Made by a program: the position numbers and the translations under genes. The notes under the pieces were generated by a model. The model ran no database searches. It saw only the letters and a program-made list of their open reading frames with translations, and was not told the DNA's origin. Positions 1 to 6,264 of a stretch of DNA of 8,633 nt are shown here, piece by piece. Source of the stretch: Rhodospirillales bacterium (GTDB lineage Bacteria; Pseudomonadota; Alphaproteobacteria; Geminicoccales; Geminicoccaceae); NCBI GenBank assembly GCA_007131045.1, contig SLRI01000244.1, positions 1 through 8,633 of the forward strand, in the 5' to 3' direction. How positions within the stretch are numbered: the stretch's first letter is position 1; every line of letters starts with the position of its first letter.

Positions 1-2
1 CC

Positions 3-815
3 CAGCCGATCGATCCGGCCACCGTTGGCCGGCCGCGCGGCCGGCTCACCGTCCTCGGCTTCGGCCCTGGCGATCCCGCCACCCGCACGCCCGCCGCCAG
101 CCGGGCGCTCGAGCAGGCCGACCTCGTCATCGGCTACGGCCTCTACCTCGATCTCGTGGCCGACCTTGCCGCCCGCGCCGAGCAACGGCGCTACCCCCTG
201 GGCGAGGAGCGCGACCGTTGCATCGCCGCCATCGCCGAGGCGGCCTCCGGCCGCAACGTCGCCCTCGTCTGCTCGGGCGATCCCGGCATCTACGCCATGG
301 CAGCGCTGGTGATGGAGATCCTCGACAAGACCCCGGACGAGGCAGCTGCCCGGATCAGGGTCACCGTGCTGCCCGGCGTCTCGGCGCTCCAGGTGGCGGC
401 GGCGCGGAGCGGCGCACCGCTCGGCCACGACTTCGCGGTGATCTCGCTCTCCGACCTCCTGACGCCCATGGCGGTGATCGAGCAGCGCCTGGCCGCTGCA
501 GCTGCCGGCGATTTCGCCCTCGCACTCTATAACCCTGTCTCGCAGCGCCGGCGCACCGCACTCGCCTCCGCCAAGCGCCTCCTGCTCGACCACCGGCCGC
601 CCACAACGCCCGTGGTGATCGCCCGCAATCTCGGCCGCGACGGCGAGACCGTCGTCACCACCAACCTGGGCGACCTCGAGGTCGACCAGGTCGACATGCT
701 CTCGATCGTGCTGATTGGGGCCAGCCAGAGCCGCAGCTTCGCGCGCCTCGACGGCACCACTTGCACCTACACCCCACGCGGCTACAGCGTCAGAGCACCA
801 GCGGAGCCCGCATGA
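3..815 (+). CDS. cobJ: Precorrin-3B C17-methyltransferase CobJ (5' end cut by window)
   Basis: Transfers a methyl group from S-adenosylmethionine to C-17 of precorrin-3B with ring contraction to give precorrin-4, in cytoplasmic cobalamin synthesis. The frame is open from base 3 with no in-frame ATG, GTG or TTG before the domain, so the start lies left of the window; 270 residues are visible. Seen: SAM-binding loop LTVLGFGPGD at visible residues 15-24, the CSGDPGIYAM motif, LPGVSALQVAAAR, the CobJ-typical ISLSDLLTP, then LYNPVSQRRR and the ending GASQSRSFxRxDGTTxTYTPRGY. This set separates CobJ/CbiH from the other corrin methyltransferases. Fourteen residues precede the usual N-terminus, so a longer N-terminus or an upstream fusion (for example to a CbiG/CobE-like domain, known in some relatives) is possible. 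Its TGA overlaps the cobM ATG (ATGA), implying coupled translation. Family assignment is firm; the true N-terminus is unknown. Confidence 0.93.
   Translation, partial: QPIDPATVGRPRGRLTVLGFGPGDPATRTPAASRALEQADLVIGYGLYLDLVADLAARAEQRRYPLGEERDRCIAAIAEAASGRNVALVCSGDPGIYAMAALVMEILDKTPDEAAARIRVTVLPGVSALQVAAARSGAPLGHDFAVISLSDLLTPMAVIEQRLAAAAAGDFALALYNPVSQRRRTALASAKRLLLDHRPPTTPVVIARNLGRDGETVVTTNLGDLEVDQVDMLSIVLIGASQSRSFARLDGTTCTYTPRGYSVRAPAEPA
28..45. repeat. Perfect 18-bp all-GC palindrome inside cobJ
   Basis: GCCGGCCGCGCGGCCGGC equals its own reverse complement. It lies in codons for the stretch just before the CobJ GRLTVLGFGPGD loop, encoding a Gly-Arg-Pro-Arg-Gly-Arg run. It may be a by-product of extreme GC and Arg/Gly codons; no function is assigned. 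Confidence 0.5.
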
Positions 816-1609
816 CCGTTCACTTCATCGGCGCCGGCCCCGGTGCGCCGGACCTCATTACCGTGCGCGGCCTCAACCTGATCCGGGCGGCACCGGTCGT
901 GCTCTATGCGGGCTCGCTGGTGCCCGAGGCGGTGATCGCCGAAGCCGGCGATGGTGCGCTGGTGATCGACACCGCACCCTTGGACCTCGACACCATCATC
1001 GGCCACATCGCCGAGGCCGACGCCAGGGGCCAGGACGTCGCCCGGGTGCACTCGGGCGACCCCTCGCTCTACGGTGCCGTGGCCGAGCAGACCCGCAGGC
1101 TGGATGCCATGGGCATCGCCTGGACGATCACCCCGGGCGTGCCGGCCTTCGCGGCGGCGGCCGCGGCCTTGGGGCGAGAATTCACCCTGCCCGGCATCGC
1201 CCAGAGCGTGGTCTTGACCCGAACCGCCGTGCGCGCCTCCTCGATGCCCGAGGGCGAGACGCTCGAGGCCTTCGCCCGGACCGGTGCGACGCTCGCCATC
1301 CACCTCGCGATCAACAACCTCACCGAGGTCCGCCGCAGGCTCGAGCCGATCCTCGGCCCCGACGCGCCGGTGGTCGTGGTCTACCGGGTCAGCTGGCCCG
1401 ACCAGCAGATCATCCGAGGCACGCTCTCGACCATCCGGGGCCAAGTGAAGGCCGCCGGCATCACTCGCACGGCACTCATCCTGATCGGCAGGGTGCTGGA
1501 CGCCGAGGGCTTCGCCGAGAGCCGCCTCTACGCCAGCGACCACACCCACGTGCTGCGGCCGAAACAGCCGGTGCGATCGTTCGCACCTAGAGAGGAGGAG
1601 AAGTCGTGA
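812..1609 (+). CDS. cobM: Precorrin-4 C11-methyltransferase CobM
   Basis: Methylates C-11 of precorrin-4 to give precorrin-5 with SAM, the step after CobJ. The protein is 265 aa, a normal length. Seen: SAM loop FIGAGPGAPDLITVRG (5-20), RVHSGDPSLYGAVAEQ (78-93), ITPGVPAFAAAAAALG (106-121) and the CobM/CbiF signature LTRTAVRASSMPEGE (135-149), then LAIHLAINNL and a C-terminal VYRVSWPDQ. The start at 812 is chosen because MTVHFIGAGPG begins at the canonical position and the ATG overlaps the cobJ stop in ATGA. A start at 761 would add 17 residues lying wholly within cobJ. The stop overlaps the GTG of the next gene (GTGA). The gene is part of the cobJ-cobM-hydrolase transcription unit; no internal promoter is evident. 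Confidence 0.95.
   Translation: MTVHFIGAGPGAPDLITVRGLNLIRAAPVVLYAGSLVPEAVIAEAGDGALVIDTAPLDLDTIIGHIAEADARGQDVARVHSGDPSLYGAVAEQTRRLDAMGIAWTITPGVPAFAAAAAALGREFTLPGIAQSVVLTRTAVRASSMPEGETLEAFARTGATLAIHLAINNLTEVRRRLEPILGPDAPVVVVYRVSWPDQQIIRGTLSTIRGQVKAAGITRTALILIGRVLDAEGFAESRLYASDHTHVLRPKQPVRSFAPREEEKS
1570..1587 (+). other. Perfect hairpin at the 3' end of cobM, just upstream of the next RBS
   Basis: GGTGCGA-TCGT-TCGCACC forms a 7-bp perfect stem with a 4-base loop inside the last codons of cobM. It ends five bases before the Shine-Dalgarno run GAGGAGGAG (1592-1600) of the SGNH hydrolase gene. In mRNA it could affect processing or stability between cistrons; as DNA it is also a possible dyad site. 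There is no T-tract, so it does not look like a terminator. Function is unproven. Confidence 0.4.
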
Positions 1610-2262
1610 CCACCGTTCTCTGCTTCGGCGATTCCAACACCCACGGCACGATGCCGCTGCCGGCCCAGGACCTGATCGACCGGCACGGCCCGGAGGTGCG
1701 CTGGCCGGGCGTCATGGCGCGAGAGCTCGGCTCTGACTTTCGGGTCATCGAGGAGGGCCTGCCCGGCCGCACCACCGTCCACGACGACCCGATCGAAGGT
1801 GCGCACATGAACGGGCTCACGGCCCTGCCGATGCTCGTTGGCTCGCATTCGCCGCTCGACATCGTCGTCCTGATGCTCGGCACCAACGACCTCAAGACCC
1901 GCTTTTCAGTCACCGCCGCCGACATCGCGGCCGCGCTCGAGCGCCTGGTCGGGGCGCTCCGCGTTCACTGCACGGCACCGGGCCGCACCCAGCCGCAAAT
2001 CCTGCTGGTCGCCCCGCCACCCATTCAGGAGGTCGACTGGCTGGCGGAGAAGTTCGTGGGCGGAGCGGCGAAGTCGAAGGGCCTCGGCGGCGCCATTGGT
2101 CGCTCGGCCGAGCGGCTGGGCACGGCCTTTCTCGATGCCGGCGAGCACATCGTGGTGAGCCCGGTCGACGGGCTGCACTACGACGCGGCGACCCACTCGA
2201 CCCTCGGCCAAGTCATCGCCAGCGCGGTGCGAAAACTCGCCTCCACGTCGCCGCGACCGTAG
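1606..2262 (+). CDS. SGNH/GDSL-family hydrolase (MsAcT/arylesterase-like)
   Basis: A cytoplasmic (no signal peptide) serine esterase of 218 aa, the usual size for this subfamily. Block I CFGDSNTHG carries nucleophile Ser10. Block III LGTNDLKTRF has Asn94. Block V VDGLHYD has the Asp188/His191 pair. The GLPGRTT segment (52-57) supplies the conserved Gly. The pattern VRWPGVMARELG, VIEEGLPGRTT, DPIEGAHMNG, PLDIVVLMLGTND strongly resembles the Mycobacterium smegmatis esterase/acyltransferase MsAcT and related arylesterases, which hydrolyse or transacylate small esters. The natural substrate is unknown. It starts with GTG preceded by GAGGAGGAG five bases upstream and overlaps the cobM stop (GTGA), so it is translated with the cobalamin genes, where it has no known pathway step. 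A broken second copy of its C-terminal third lies at 2660-2833. Confidence 0.9.
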   Translation: MTTVLCFGDSNTHGTMPLPAQDLIDRHGPEVRWPGVMARELGSDFRVIEEGLPGRTTVHDDPIEGAHMNGLTALPMLVGSHSPLDIVVLMLGTNDLKTRFSVTAADIAAALERLVGALRVHCTAPGRTQPQILLVAPPPIQEVDWLAEKFVGGAAKSKGLGGAIGRSAERLGTAFLDAGEHIVVSPVDGLHYDAATHSTLGQVIASAVRKLASTSPRP

Positions 2263-2284
2263 GCGATCCGCCTCCGCCCCCGAA

Positions 2285-2323
2285 TCGAAAGGGGCGTGAA
2301 CCTTTCGGTTCCCGCCCCTTCGA
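2285..2323. terminator. Candidate bidirectional terminator stem-loop
   Basis: The left arm AAGGGGCGTGAACC (2289-2302) and right arm GGTTCCCGCCCCTT (2307-2320) pair 13 of 14 bases around the loop TTTC. Flanking TCGA bases extend the stem with one bulged A. It sits between convergent genes, the SGNH hydrolase ending at 2262 (+) and csbD ending at 2370 (-). There is no T-run on either side, so termination is inferred from position and stem strength, as is frequent in high-GC genomes. Confidence 0.6.
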
Positions 2324-2369
2324 GGCAAAGACGCTGCGGGCAGGCCCAGCCTCGCTGCAGTCGGAAAAG

Positions 2370-2570
2370 TCAGTCGATCGTCTTCTGCCACTCGTCGACC
2401 TGGCGCTTGGCCTCGTCCTTGGTGATGCCGTAACGCTCCTGCACCTTGCCGACGAGCTCGTCGCGCTTGCCGGCCGCGACATCGAGATCGTCGTCGGTGA
2501 GCTTACCCCAATGCTGCTTGGCGCGGCCCTTGAATTGCTTCCAGTTGCCTTCGACACGATCCCAGTTCAT
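2370..2570 (-). CDS. CsbD-family stress protein
   Basis: A small soluble helical protein of 66 aa with the family N-terminus MNWDRVEGNWKQFKGRAKQHWGKL (residues 1-24, the Trp/Lys-rich start typical of CsbD/YjbJ proteins). Next come LTDDDLDVAAGKRDELVGKVQERYG and a charged helix ending DEWQKTID. CsbD was first named as a sigma-B-controlled general stress protein in Bacillus; proteobacterial members are commonly stress-induced. The molecular activity of the family is not established. The start at 2570 is chosen because GAGGAG lies seven bases upstream and the family motif begins at this Met; an in-frame ATG at 2606 would add 12 unrelated residues covering the RBS. The gene is monocistronic, convergent with the SGNH hydrolase, with an EcfG-like promoter upstream. 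Confidence 0.93.
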   Translation of the reverse strand: MNWDRVEGNWKQFKGRAKQHWGKLTDDDLDVAAGKRDELVGKVQERYGITKDEAKRQVDEWQKTID

Positions 2571-2627
2571 CGACAGCTCCTCATCACCAATTGTGCGGAC
2601 AGCCACTCGCCGCCCGGCTATGCAATG

Positions 2628-2653
2628 AACCTCACCACTGGGCTAAAGGTTCC
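2628..2653 (-). promoter_or_regulatory. Candidate EcfG-type general stress promoter of csbD
   Basis: On the minus strand GGAAC (2653-2649) is followed after exactly 17 bases by GGTT (2631-2628). The alphaproteobacterial EcfG consensus is GGAAC-N16/17-CGTT, so the -35 element is perfect and the -10 element matches 3 of 4. The predicted transcript would begin near 2622, leaving a leader of about 50 bases with a GAGGAG ribosome site before the csbD ATG. The known stress regulation of this family supports the call; it is motif-based only. Confidence 0.5.
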
Positions 2654-2659
2654 ATCGAT

Positions 2660-2833
2660 TGCCGACACCGCAATCCGCCGCTCGGCCGAACGCCTGGGCA
2701 CGACTTTTCTCGACGCCGGCGAGCCTATCAGGGTCGGCCCCGTGGAAGCCTCGACGACGATGCCGAGACGCGAGCCACGCTGGGGCGGGTGAACGCGACG
2801 CAGGTGCAACAACCGGCTGCCGCCGCCAGCTGA
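2660..2833 (+). pseudogene. Frameshifted remnant of a second SGNH hydrolase (C-terminal third)
   Basis: In one frame, bases from about 2670 to 2747 encode AIRRSAERLGTTFLDAGE followed by PIRVGPVE. This matches AIGRSAERLGTAFLDAGE and following residues 163-188 of the intact hydrolase at about 20 of 26 positions. A one-base loss near 2748 shifts the frame. In the new frame LDDDAETRATLGRV aligns residue for residue with LHYDAATHSTLGQV of the intact protein, and the frame ends at TGA 2831-2833, one residue short of the intact protein's end. The catalytic His191 position is Asp, and blocks I-III are absent. No start codon or RBS belongs to it. Most early differences are synonymous third-base changes, so the copy diverged while still coding. 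It is a decayed paralogue, not expected to be functional. Confidence 0.8.
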
Positions 2834-2856
2834 AAGCATCTCGGCCAGCATGGGGG

Positions 2857-2870
2857 TTGATGCACGTCAA
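2857..2870 (+). promoter_or_regulatory. FNR/FixK-family (Crp-Fnr) operator-like dyad
   Basis: TTGATGCACGTCAA matches the FNR/FixK/DNR consensus TTGAT-N4-ATCAA at 9 of 10 defined bases. Its centre, 2863.5, is 41.5 bp before the start site predicted from the -10-like TATGCT. That is the classic class II activator position. It would place the downstream ATP-grasp/hydrolase/dehydrogenase operon under oxygen- or nitric-oxide-responsive control. The motif is seen; binding and the identity of the regulator are inferred. Confidence 0.55.
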
Positions 2871-2892
2871 TGTCACCTCGGCTCCGCACGGT

Positions 2893-2905
2893 TATGCTCT
2901 GAACT
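2893..2905 (+). promoter_or_regulatory. Predicted -10 element and transcription start
   Basis: TATGCT (2893-2898) matches 4 of 6 bases of TATAAT. A poor -35-like ATGTCA sits 17 bases upstream at 2870-2875, overlapping the edge of the FNR-like box, as expected for an activator-dependent promoter. Transcription would start near 2905, leaving a 25-base leader that contains GGAAAGG before the GTG at 2930. Confidence 0.45.
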
Positions 2906-2929
2906 GCACGCGTGGAAAGGCTCGAACGG

Positions 2930-4237
2930 GTGACCAACAGCAAGACCATCGTCGTCGTCGGCCTCGACGACTTCAATCGGCGGATGATGGCCGACCTGCC
3001 GGATGTCGAGCAGTACGACTTCGTCCCGGTGCTCGGCTATGACGAGATCGTCCGCCCCAAACGTTACGATCTGCCGGCGCTGCTCGAGGCAGCCGAGGCC
3101 CGATTGCGCGCCCATTCCCGGCCGATCGACGCGATCGTCACCTTCTGGGACTTTCCGTCGAGCACCATCATGCCGATCATGCGCCAATGGTTCGACCTGC
3201 CAGGGCCTTCGCTCGAAGCGGTCTTGAAGTGCGAGCACAAATACTGGAGCCGGGTCGAGCAGGCGGCGAGTGTGGGCGAACTGGTGCCCGGCTTCTGCGC
3301 CGTCGATCCCTTCGCCGAGGACCCGGCAGCGCCGATCGATCTCGCCTTTCCCTACTGGCTGAAGCCGGTCAAGGCGCATTCGTCCTATCTGGGCTTCAAG
3401 ATAAGGAACGGCCGGCAACTCGAGCGGGCGATCGAGGCGATCCGGGCCGGCATTCATGTCCTGGCCGAGCCCTTCGACCATATCTTGAGTTTCGCCGACC
3501 TGCCGCCCGAGATCGCCCCGATCGACGGCAGTCACTGCATCGCCGAAGCGATGATCTCGGCCGGCCGGCAATGCACGCTCGAGGGCTACGTGCTGGACGG
3601 CGAGGTCGTGGTCTACGGGGTCGTCGATTCGCGGCGCGAAGGCGCACACCGGTCCTCCTTCTCGCGCTACCAGTACCCCTCGGGCCTGCCGCAGTGGGTG
3701 CAGCAGCGGATGATCGAGGCGGCCGAACGCTTTCTCCACCACATCGGCTACGACCGCTCGCCCTTCAACATGGAATTCTACTGGGACGAGCAGCAGGACG
3801 CGATCTGGCTGCTCGAGGCCAATGCCCGCATCTCCAAATCGCACTGCCCGCTGTTCGAGATGGTCGACGGCCGCTCGCACCATCAGGTGATGATCGACGT
3901 CGCCCTCGGCCGCCGCCCCGATTTCCCGCAGCGCAAAGGCGACTACAAGGTGGCGGCGAAGTTCATGGTTCGGCTGTTCGAGGACGGGATCGTCACCCGC
4001 CTGCCGACGGCCGACGACATCGCCAGGGTCGAGGAGCGCTTTCCGAAAACACGGGTGCGGCTGATGGTCGAGGAAGGGGAGCGGCTGGCGCATCTGCGGA
4101 TGCAGGACAGCTACAGCTTCGAGATCGCCGAGATCTTCATGGGCGCCGATAACCAGTCGGCGCTGAGAGGCAACTACCGGACCTGCCTGGAGATGCTCGA
4201 TTTCCGCCACGAACCCCTCCAGCCGCGAGCGGCCTGA
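2930..4237 (+). CDS. ATP-grasp domain carboxylate-amine ligase
   Basis: Probably a cytoplasmic ligase that activates a carboxylate as an acyl phosphate with ATP and joins it to an amine or other nucleophile; the substrates are unknown. At 435 aa it has an N-terminal Rossmann-like lobe (TIVVVGLDDFNRRM, 6-19). ATP-binding Lys candidates are in KCEHKYW (100-106) and FPYWLKPVKAHSS (140-152). A CTLEGYVLDGEVVVYGVVDS core (215-234) follows, with the Mg-binding region FNMEFYWDE (279-287) and WLLEANARIS (293-302; Glu296, Asn298). These are the hallmarks of carbamoyl-phosphate-synthase-like ATP-grasp enzymes. The GTG at 2930 is preferred because GGAAAGG (2914-2920) lies nine bases upstream; a GTG at 2912 in the same frame would add six residues but has no visible RBS. 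Only five bases separate it from the next gene. The exact reaction is not assignable. Confidence 0.85.
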   Translation: MTNSKTIVVVGLDDFNRRMMADLPDVEQYDFVPVLGYDEIVRPKRYDLPALLEAAEARLRAHSRPIDAIVTFWDFPSSTIMPIMRQWFDLPGPSLEAVLKCEHKYWSRVEQAASVGELVPGFCAVDPFAEDPAAPIDLAFPYWLKPVKAHSSYLGFKIRNGRQLERAIEAIRAGIHVLAEPFDHILSFADLPPEIAPIDGSHCIAEAMISAGRQCTLEGYVLDGEVVVYGVVDSRREGAHRSSFSRYQYPSGLPQWVQQRMIEAAERFLHHIGYDRSPFNMEFYWDEQQDAIWLLEANARISKSHCPLFEMVDGRSHHQVMIDVALGRRPDFPQRKGDYKVAAKFMVRLFEDGIVTRLPTADDIARVEERFPKTRVRLMVEEGERLAHLRMQDSYSFEIAEIFMGADNQSALRGNYRTCLEMLDFRHEPLQPRAA

Positions 4238-4242
4238 GCGCG

Positions 4243-6264
4243 ATGCGGACCGTCGAAAACTTCCCGCATGCCGTCCGGGAGATCGAGAACACCTGGATCG
4301 AGATGCCCGACGGGGTCAGGCTCGCCGCCCGCATCTGGCTGCCCGAAGGGGCTGAGCACGACCCGGTGCCGGCGATCCTCGAATACATCCCCTACCGCAA
4401 GCGTGACCTGACGGCGGTGCGCGATTCGCAGATGCACCCCTATATCGCCGGCCACGGCTATGCCTGTGTCAGGGTCGATCTGCGCGGCAGCGGCGACAGC
4501 GACGGCGTGCTCACCGACGAGTACCTGCCGCAGGAACAGGAAGACGGCTGTGCGGTTCTCGCTTGGCTCGCCGCCCAGCCCTGGTGCGACGGCAGGCTGG
4601 GGATGATCGGGATCTCCTGGGGCGGCTTCAACGGCCTGCAGATCGCAGCCCGGCGGCCGCCCAGGCTCGGGGCCGTGATCAGCGTCTGCTCGACCGACGA
4701 CCGCTACGCCGACGACATCCACCACATGGGCGGCTGCCTTCTGGGCGACAGCCTCTCCTGGGCCTCGGTGATGTTCGCCTACAACTCACTGCCGCCGGAC
4801 CCGGTCCTGGTCGGCGAGCGCTGGCGCGAGATGTGGCACCAGCGGCTCGAGGGCAGCGGGCTCTGGCTCGACAAGTGGCTGCGCCACCAGCGGCGCGACG
4901 CCTATTGGCGGCAGGGCTCGATCTGCGAGGACTTCAGCGCCGTCCAGTGTCCGATCTTTGCGGTCAGCGGCTGGGCCGACGGCTATTCCAACGCGGTCTT
5001 CCGCCTGCTCGCCAATCTCGAGGTGCCGAGAAAGGGGCTGATCGGCCCCTGGGCGCACAAATACCCGCATCTGGGCGAGCCCGGGCCTGCCATCGGCTTC
5101 CTCCAGGAATGCCGCCGCTGGTGGGACCACTGGCTGAAGGATACGCCGACCGGGATCATGGACGAGCCGATGCTCCGGGTCTGGATGCAGGAGAGCTGCC
5201 CGCCGACCACGAGCTATACCGAGCGGCCGGGCCGCTGGGTGGCCGAGACCGCTTGGCCGTCGGCGCGGATCGAGGAGCGCCGGTTGGGCCTCGCCCCCGG
5301 CCGGCTGCTGCAGGCAGGGGAGTCGAGCCCCGAGACGACCCTGCACATCCGCTCGCCGCTCACCGTCGGCCTGTTCGCCGGCAAATGGTGCTCCTATGCT
5401 GCCGGCCCCGATCTCGCCCACGACCAGCGCGAGGAGGACGGCGGGGCCCTGGTCTTCGAGAGCGACCCGCTGCCCGAGACGCTTGAGATCCTGGGGGCAC
5501 CGGTGCTCGAGGTCGAGCTCGCCAGCGACCGGCCGATCGCGATGCTCGCCGCCCGGCTTTCGGACGTCGCACCGGACGACAAGGCGACCCGGGTCACCTA
5601 CGGTCTCTTGAACCTGACGCATCGCCAATCGAGCCGCTTCCCGAGCGCGCTCGAGCCCGGCCGGTTCTACCGGGTGACGCTCGGCCTCAACGACATCGCC
5701 CAGGTCTTCCCGAAAGGCCATCGCCTCCGGCTCTCGCTCTCCACCTCGTACTGGCCGCTCGCCTGGCCGCCGCCCGAACCGGTGCTGTTGCATATCGCTA
5801 CGGCCGGCAGCAGCTTCACCCTGCCGGTCCGCCCGCCATCGCCGGCGGACGAAGTGCTGCCGGCGTTCGGGCCACCCGAGGCCGCCCGGGCACTCGCCCG
5901 CACCCTGCTCGCGCCGCCGCACCACAACTGGCGGGTGATCCGCGATCTGGCCTCCGACGTCTCGACCCTCGAGGTCACCGACGATCGCGGCAGCTGGCGG
6001 CTGGACGACATCGACCTCACCGTCACCTCGAAGACGGTGGAGACCTATTCGTCGTGCGCCGACGATTTCACCTCGCTGCGCGGCGAGGTACGGGCCGAAC
6101 GGGCCCTCGGCCGCGGCGACTGGCAGGTGCGCACGACCACCCGCACGGTGCTGACCTCGGACGCCGAGGCTTTTCATATCCAGGCCGACCTCGACGCCTT
6201 CGAGGGCGACAAGCGGGTCTATGCGCAGAGCTGGGACGAGCGCATCCTGCGCGACTTCGTCTGA
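4243..6264 (+). CDS. CocE/NonD-family (X-Pro dipeptidyl-peptidase-like) serine hydrolase
   Basis: An alpha/beta hydrolase of 673 aa without a signal peptide. It begins ENTWIEMPDGVRLAARIWLP (15-34), the usual family N-terminus. YIPYRKRD (48-55) contains the Tyr51 expected to help form the oxyanion hole. The nucleophile elbow GISWGG carries Ser125, GWADGYSN carries Asp246 and GPWAHKYPH carries His272, giving a complete triad. A jelly-roll PepX_C-like domain follows at about 335-560. A further segment of about 120 residues (WRVIRDLASD to the C-terminal RDFV) seems restricted to one branch of the family. Members cleave esters or amides such as cocaine or N-terminal X-Pro bonds; the physiological substrate here is unknown. 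It starts five bases after the ATP-grasp stop with no clear Shine-Dalgarno, suggesting translational coupling and a linked job, perhaps releasing or trimming the ligase product. Confidence 0.9.
   Translation: MRTVENFPHAVREIENTWIEMPDGVRLAARIWLPEGAEHDPVPAILEYIPYRKRDLTAVRDSQMHPYIAGHGYACVRVDLRGSGDSDGVLTDEYLPQEQEDGCAVLAWLAAQPWCDGRLGMIGISWGGFNGLQIAARRPPRLGAVISVCSTDDRYADDIHHMGGCLLGDSLSWASVMFAYNSLPPDPVLVGERWREMWHQRLEGSGLWLDKWLRHQRRDAYWRQGSICEDFSAVQCPIFAVSGWADGYSNAVFRLLANLEVPRKGLIGPWAHKYPHLGEPGPAIGFLQECRRWWDHWLKDTPTGIMDEPMLRVWMQESCPPTTSYTERPGRWVAETAWPSARIEERRLGLAPGRLLQAGESSPETTLHIRSPLTVGLFAGKWCSYAAGPDLAHDQREEDGGALVFESDPLPETLEILGAPVLEVELASDRPIAMLAARLSDVAPDDKATRVTYGLLNLTHRQSSRFPSALEPGRFYRVTLGLNDIAQVFPKGHRLRLSLSTSYWPLAWPPPEPVLLHIATAGSSFTLPVRPPSPADEVLPAFGPPEAARALARTLLAPPHHNWRVIRDLASDVSTLEVTDDRGSWRLDDIDLTVTSKTVETYSSCADDFTSLRGEVRAERALGRGDWQVRTTTRTVLTSDAEAFHIQADLDAFEGDKRVYAQSWDERILRDFV

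Noticed and set aside
761..811. Longer CobM with 17 extra N-terminal residues
   Set aside because: The extension lies wholly inside cobJ, and MTVHFIGAGPG at 812 is the canonical start with an ATGA overlap.
2591..2833. Small plus-strand open frames around 2511-2833 as real genes
   Set aside because: Their only recognisable content is the SGNH C-terminal homology split over two frames. They start inside csbD antisense or its promoter and lack ribosome sites, so a remnant explains them better.
2857..2876. The dyad at 2857-2870 as a CRP (TGTGA-N6-TCACA) site
   Set aside because: The half-sites are TTGAT/GTCAA with a 4-base spacer, the FNR/FixK arrangement, and lack TGTGA.
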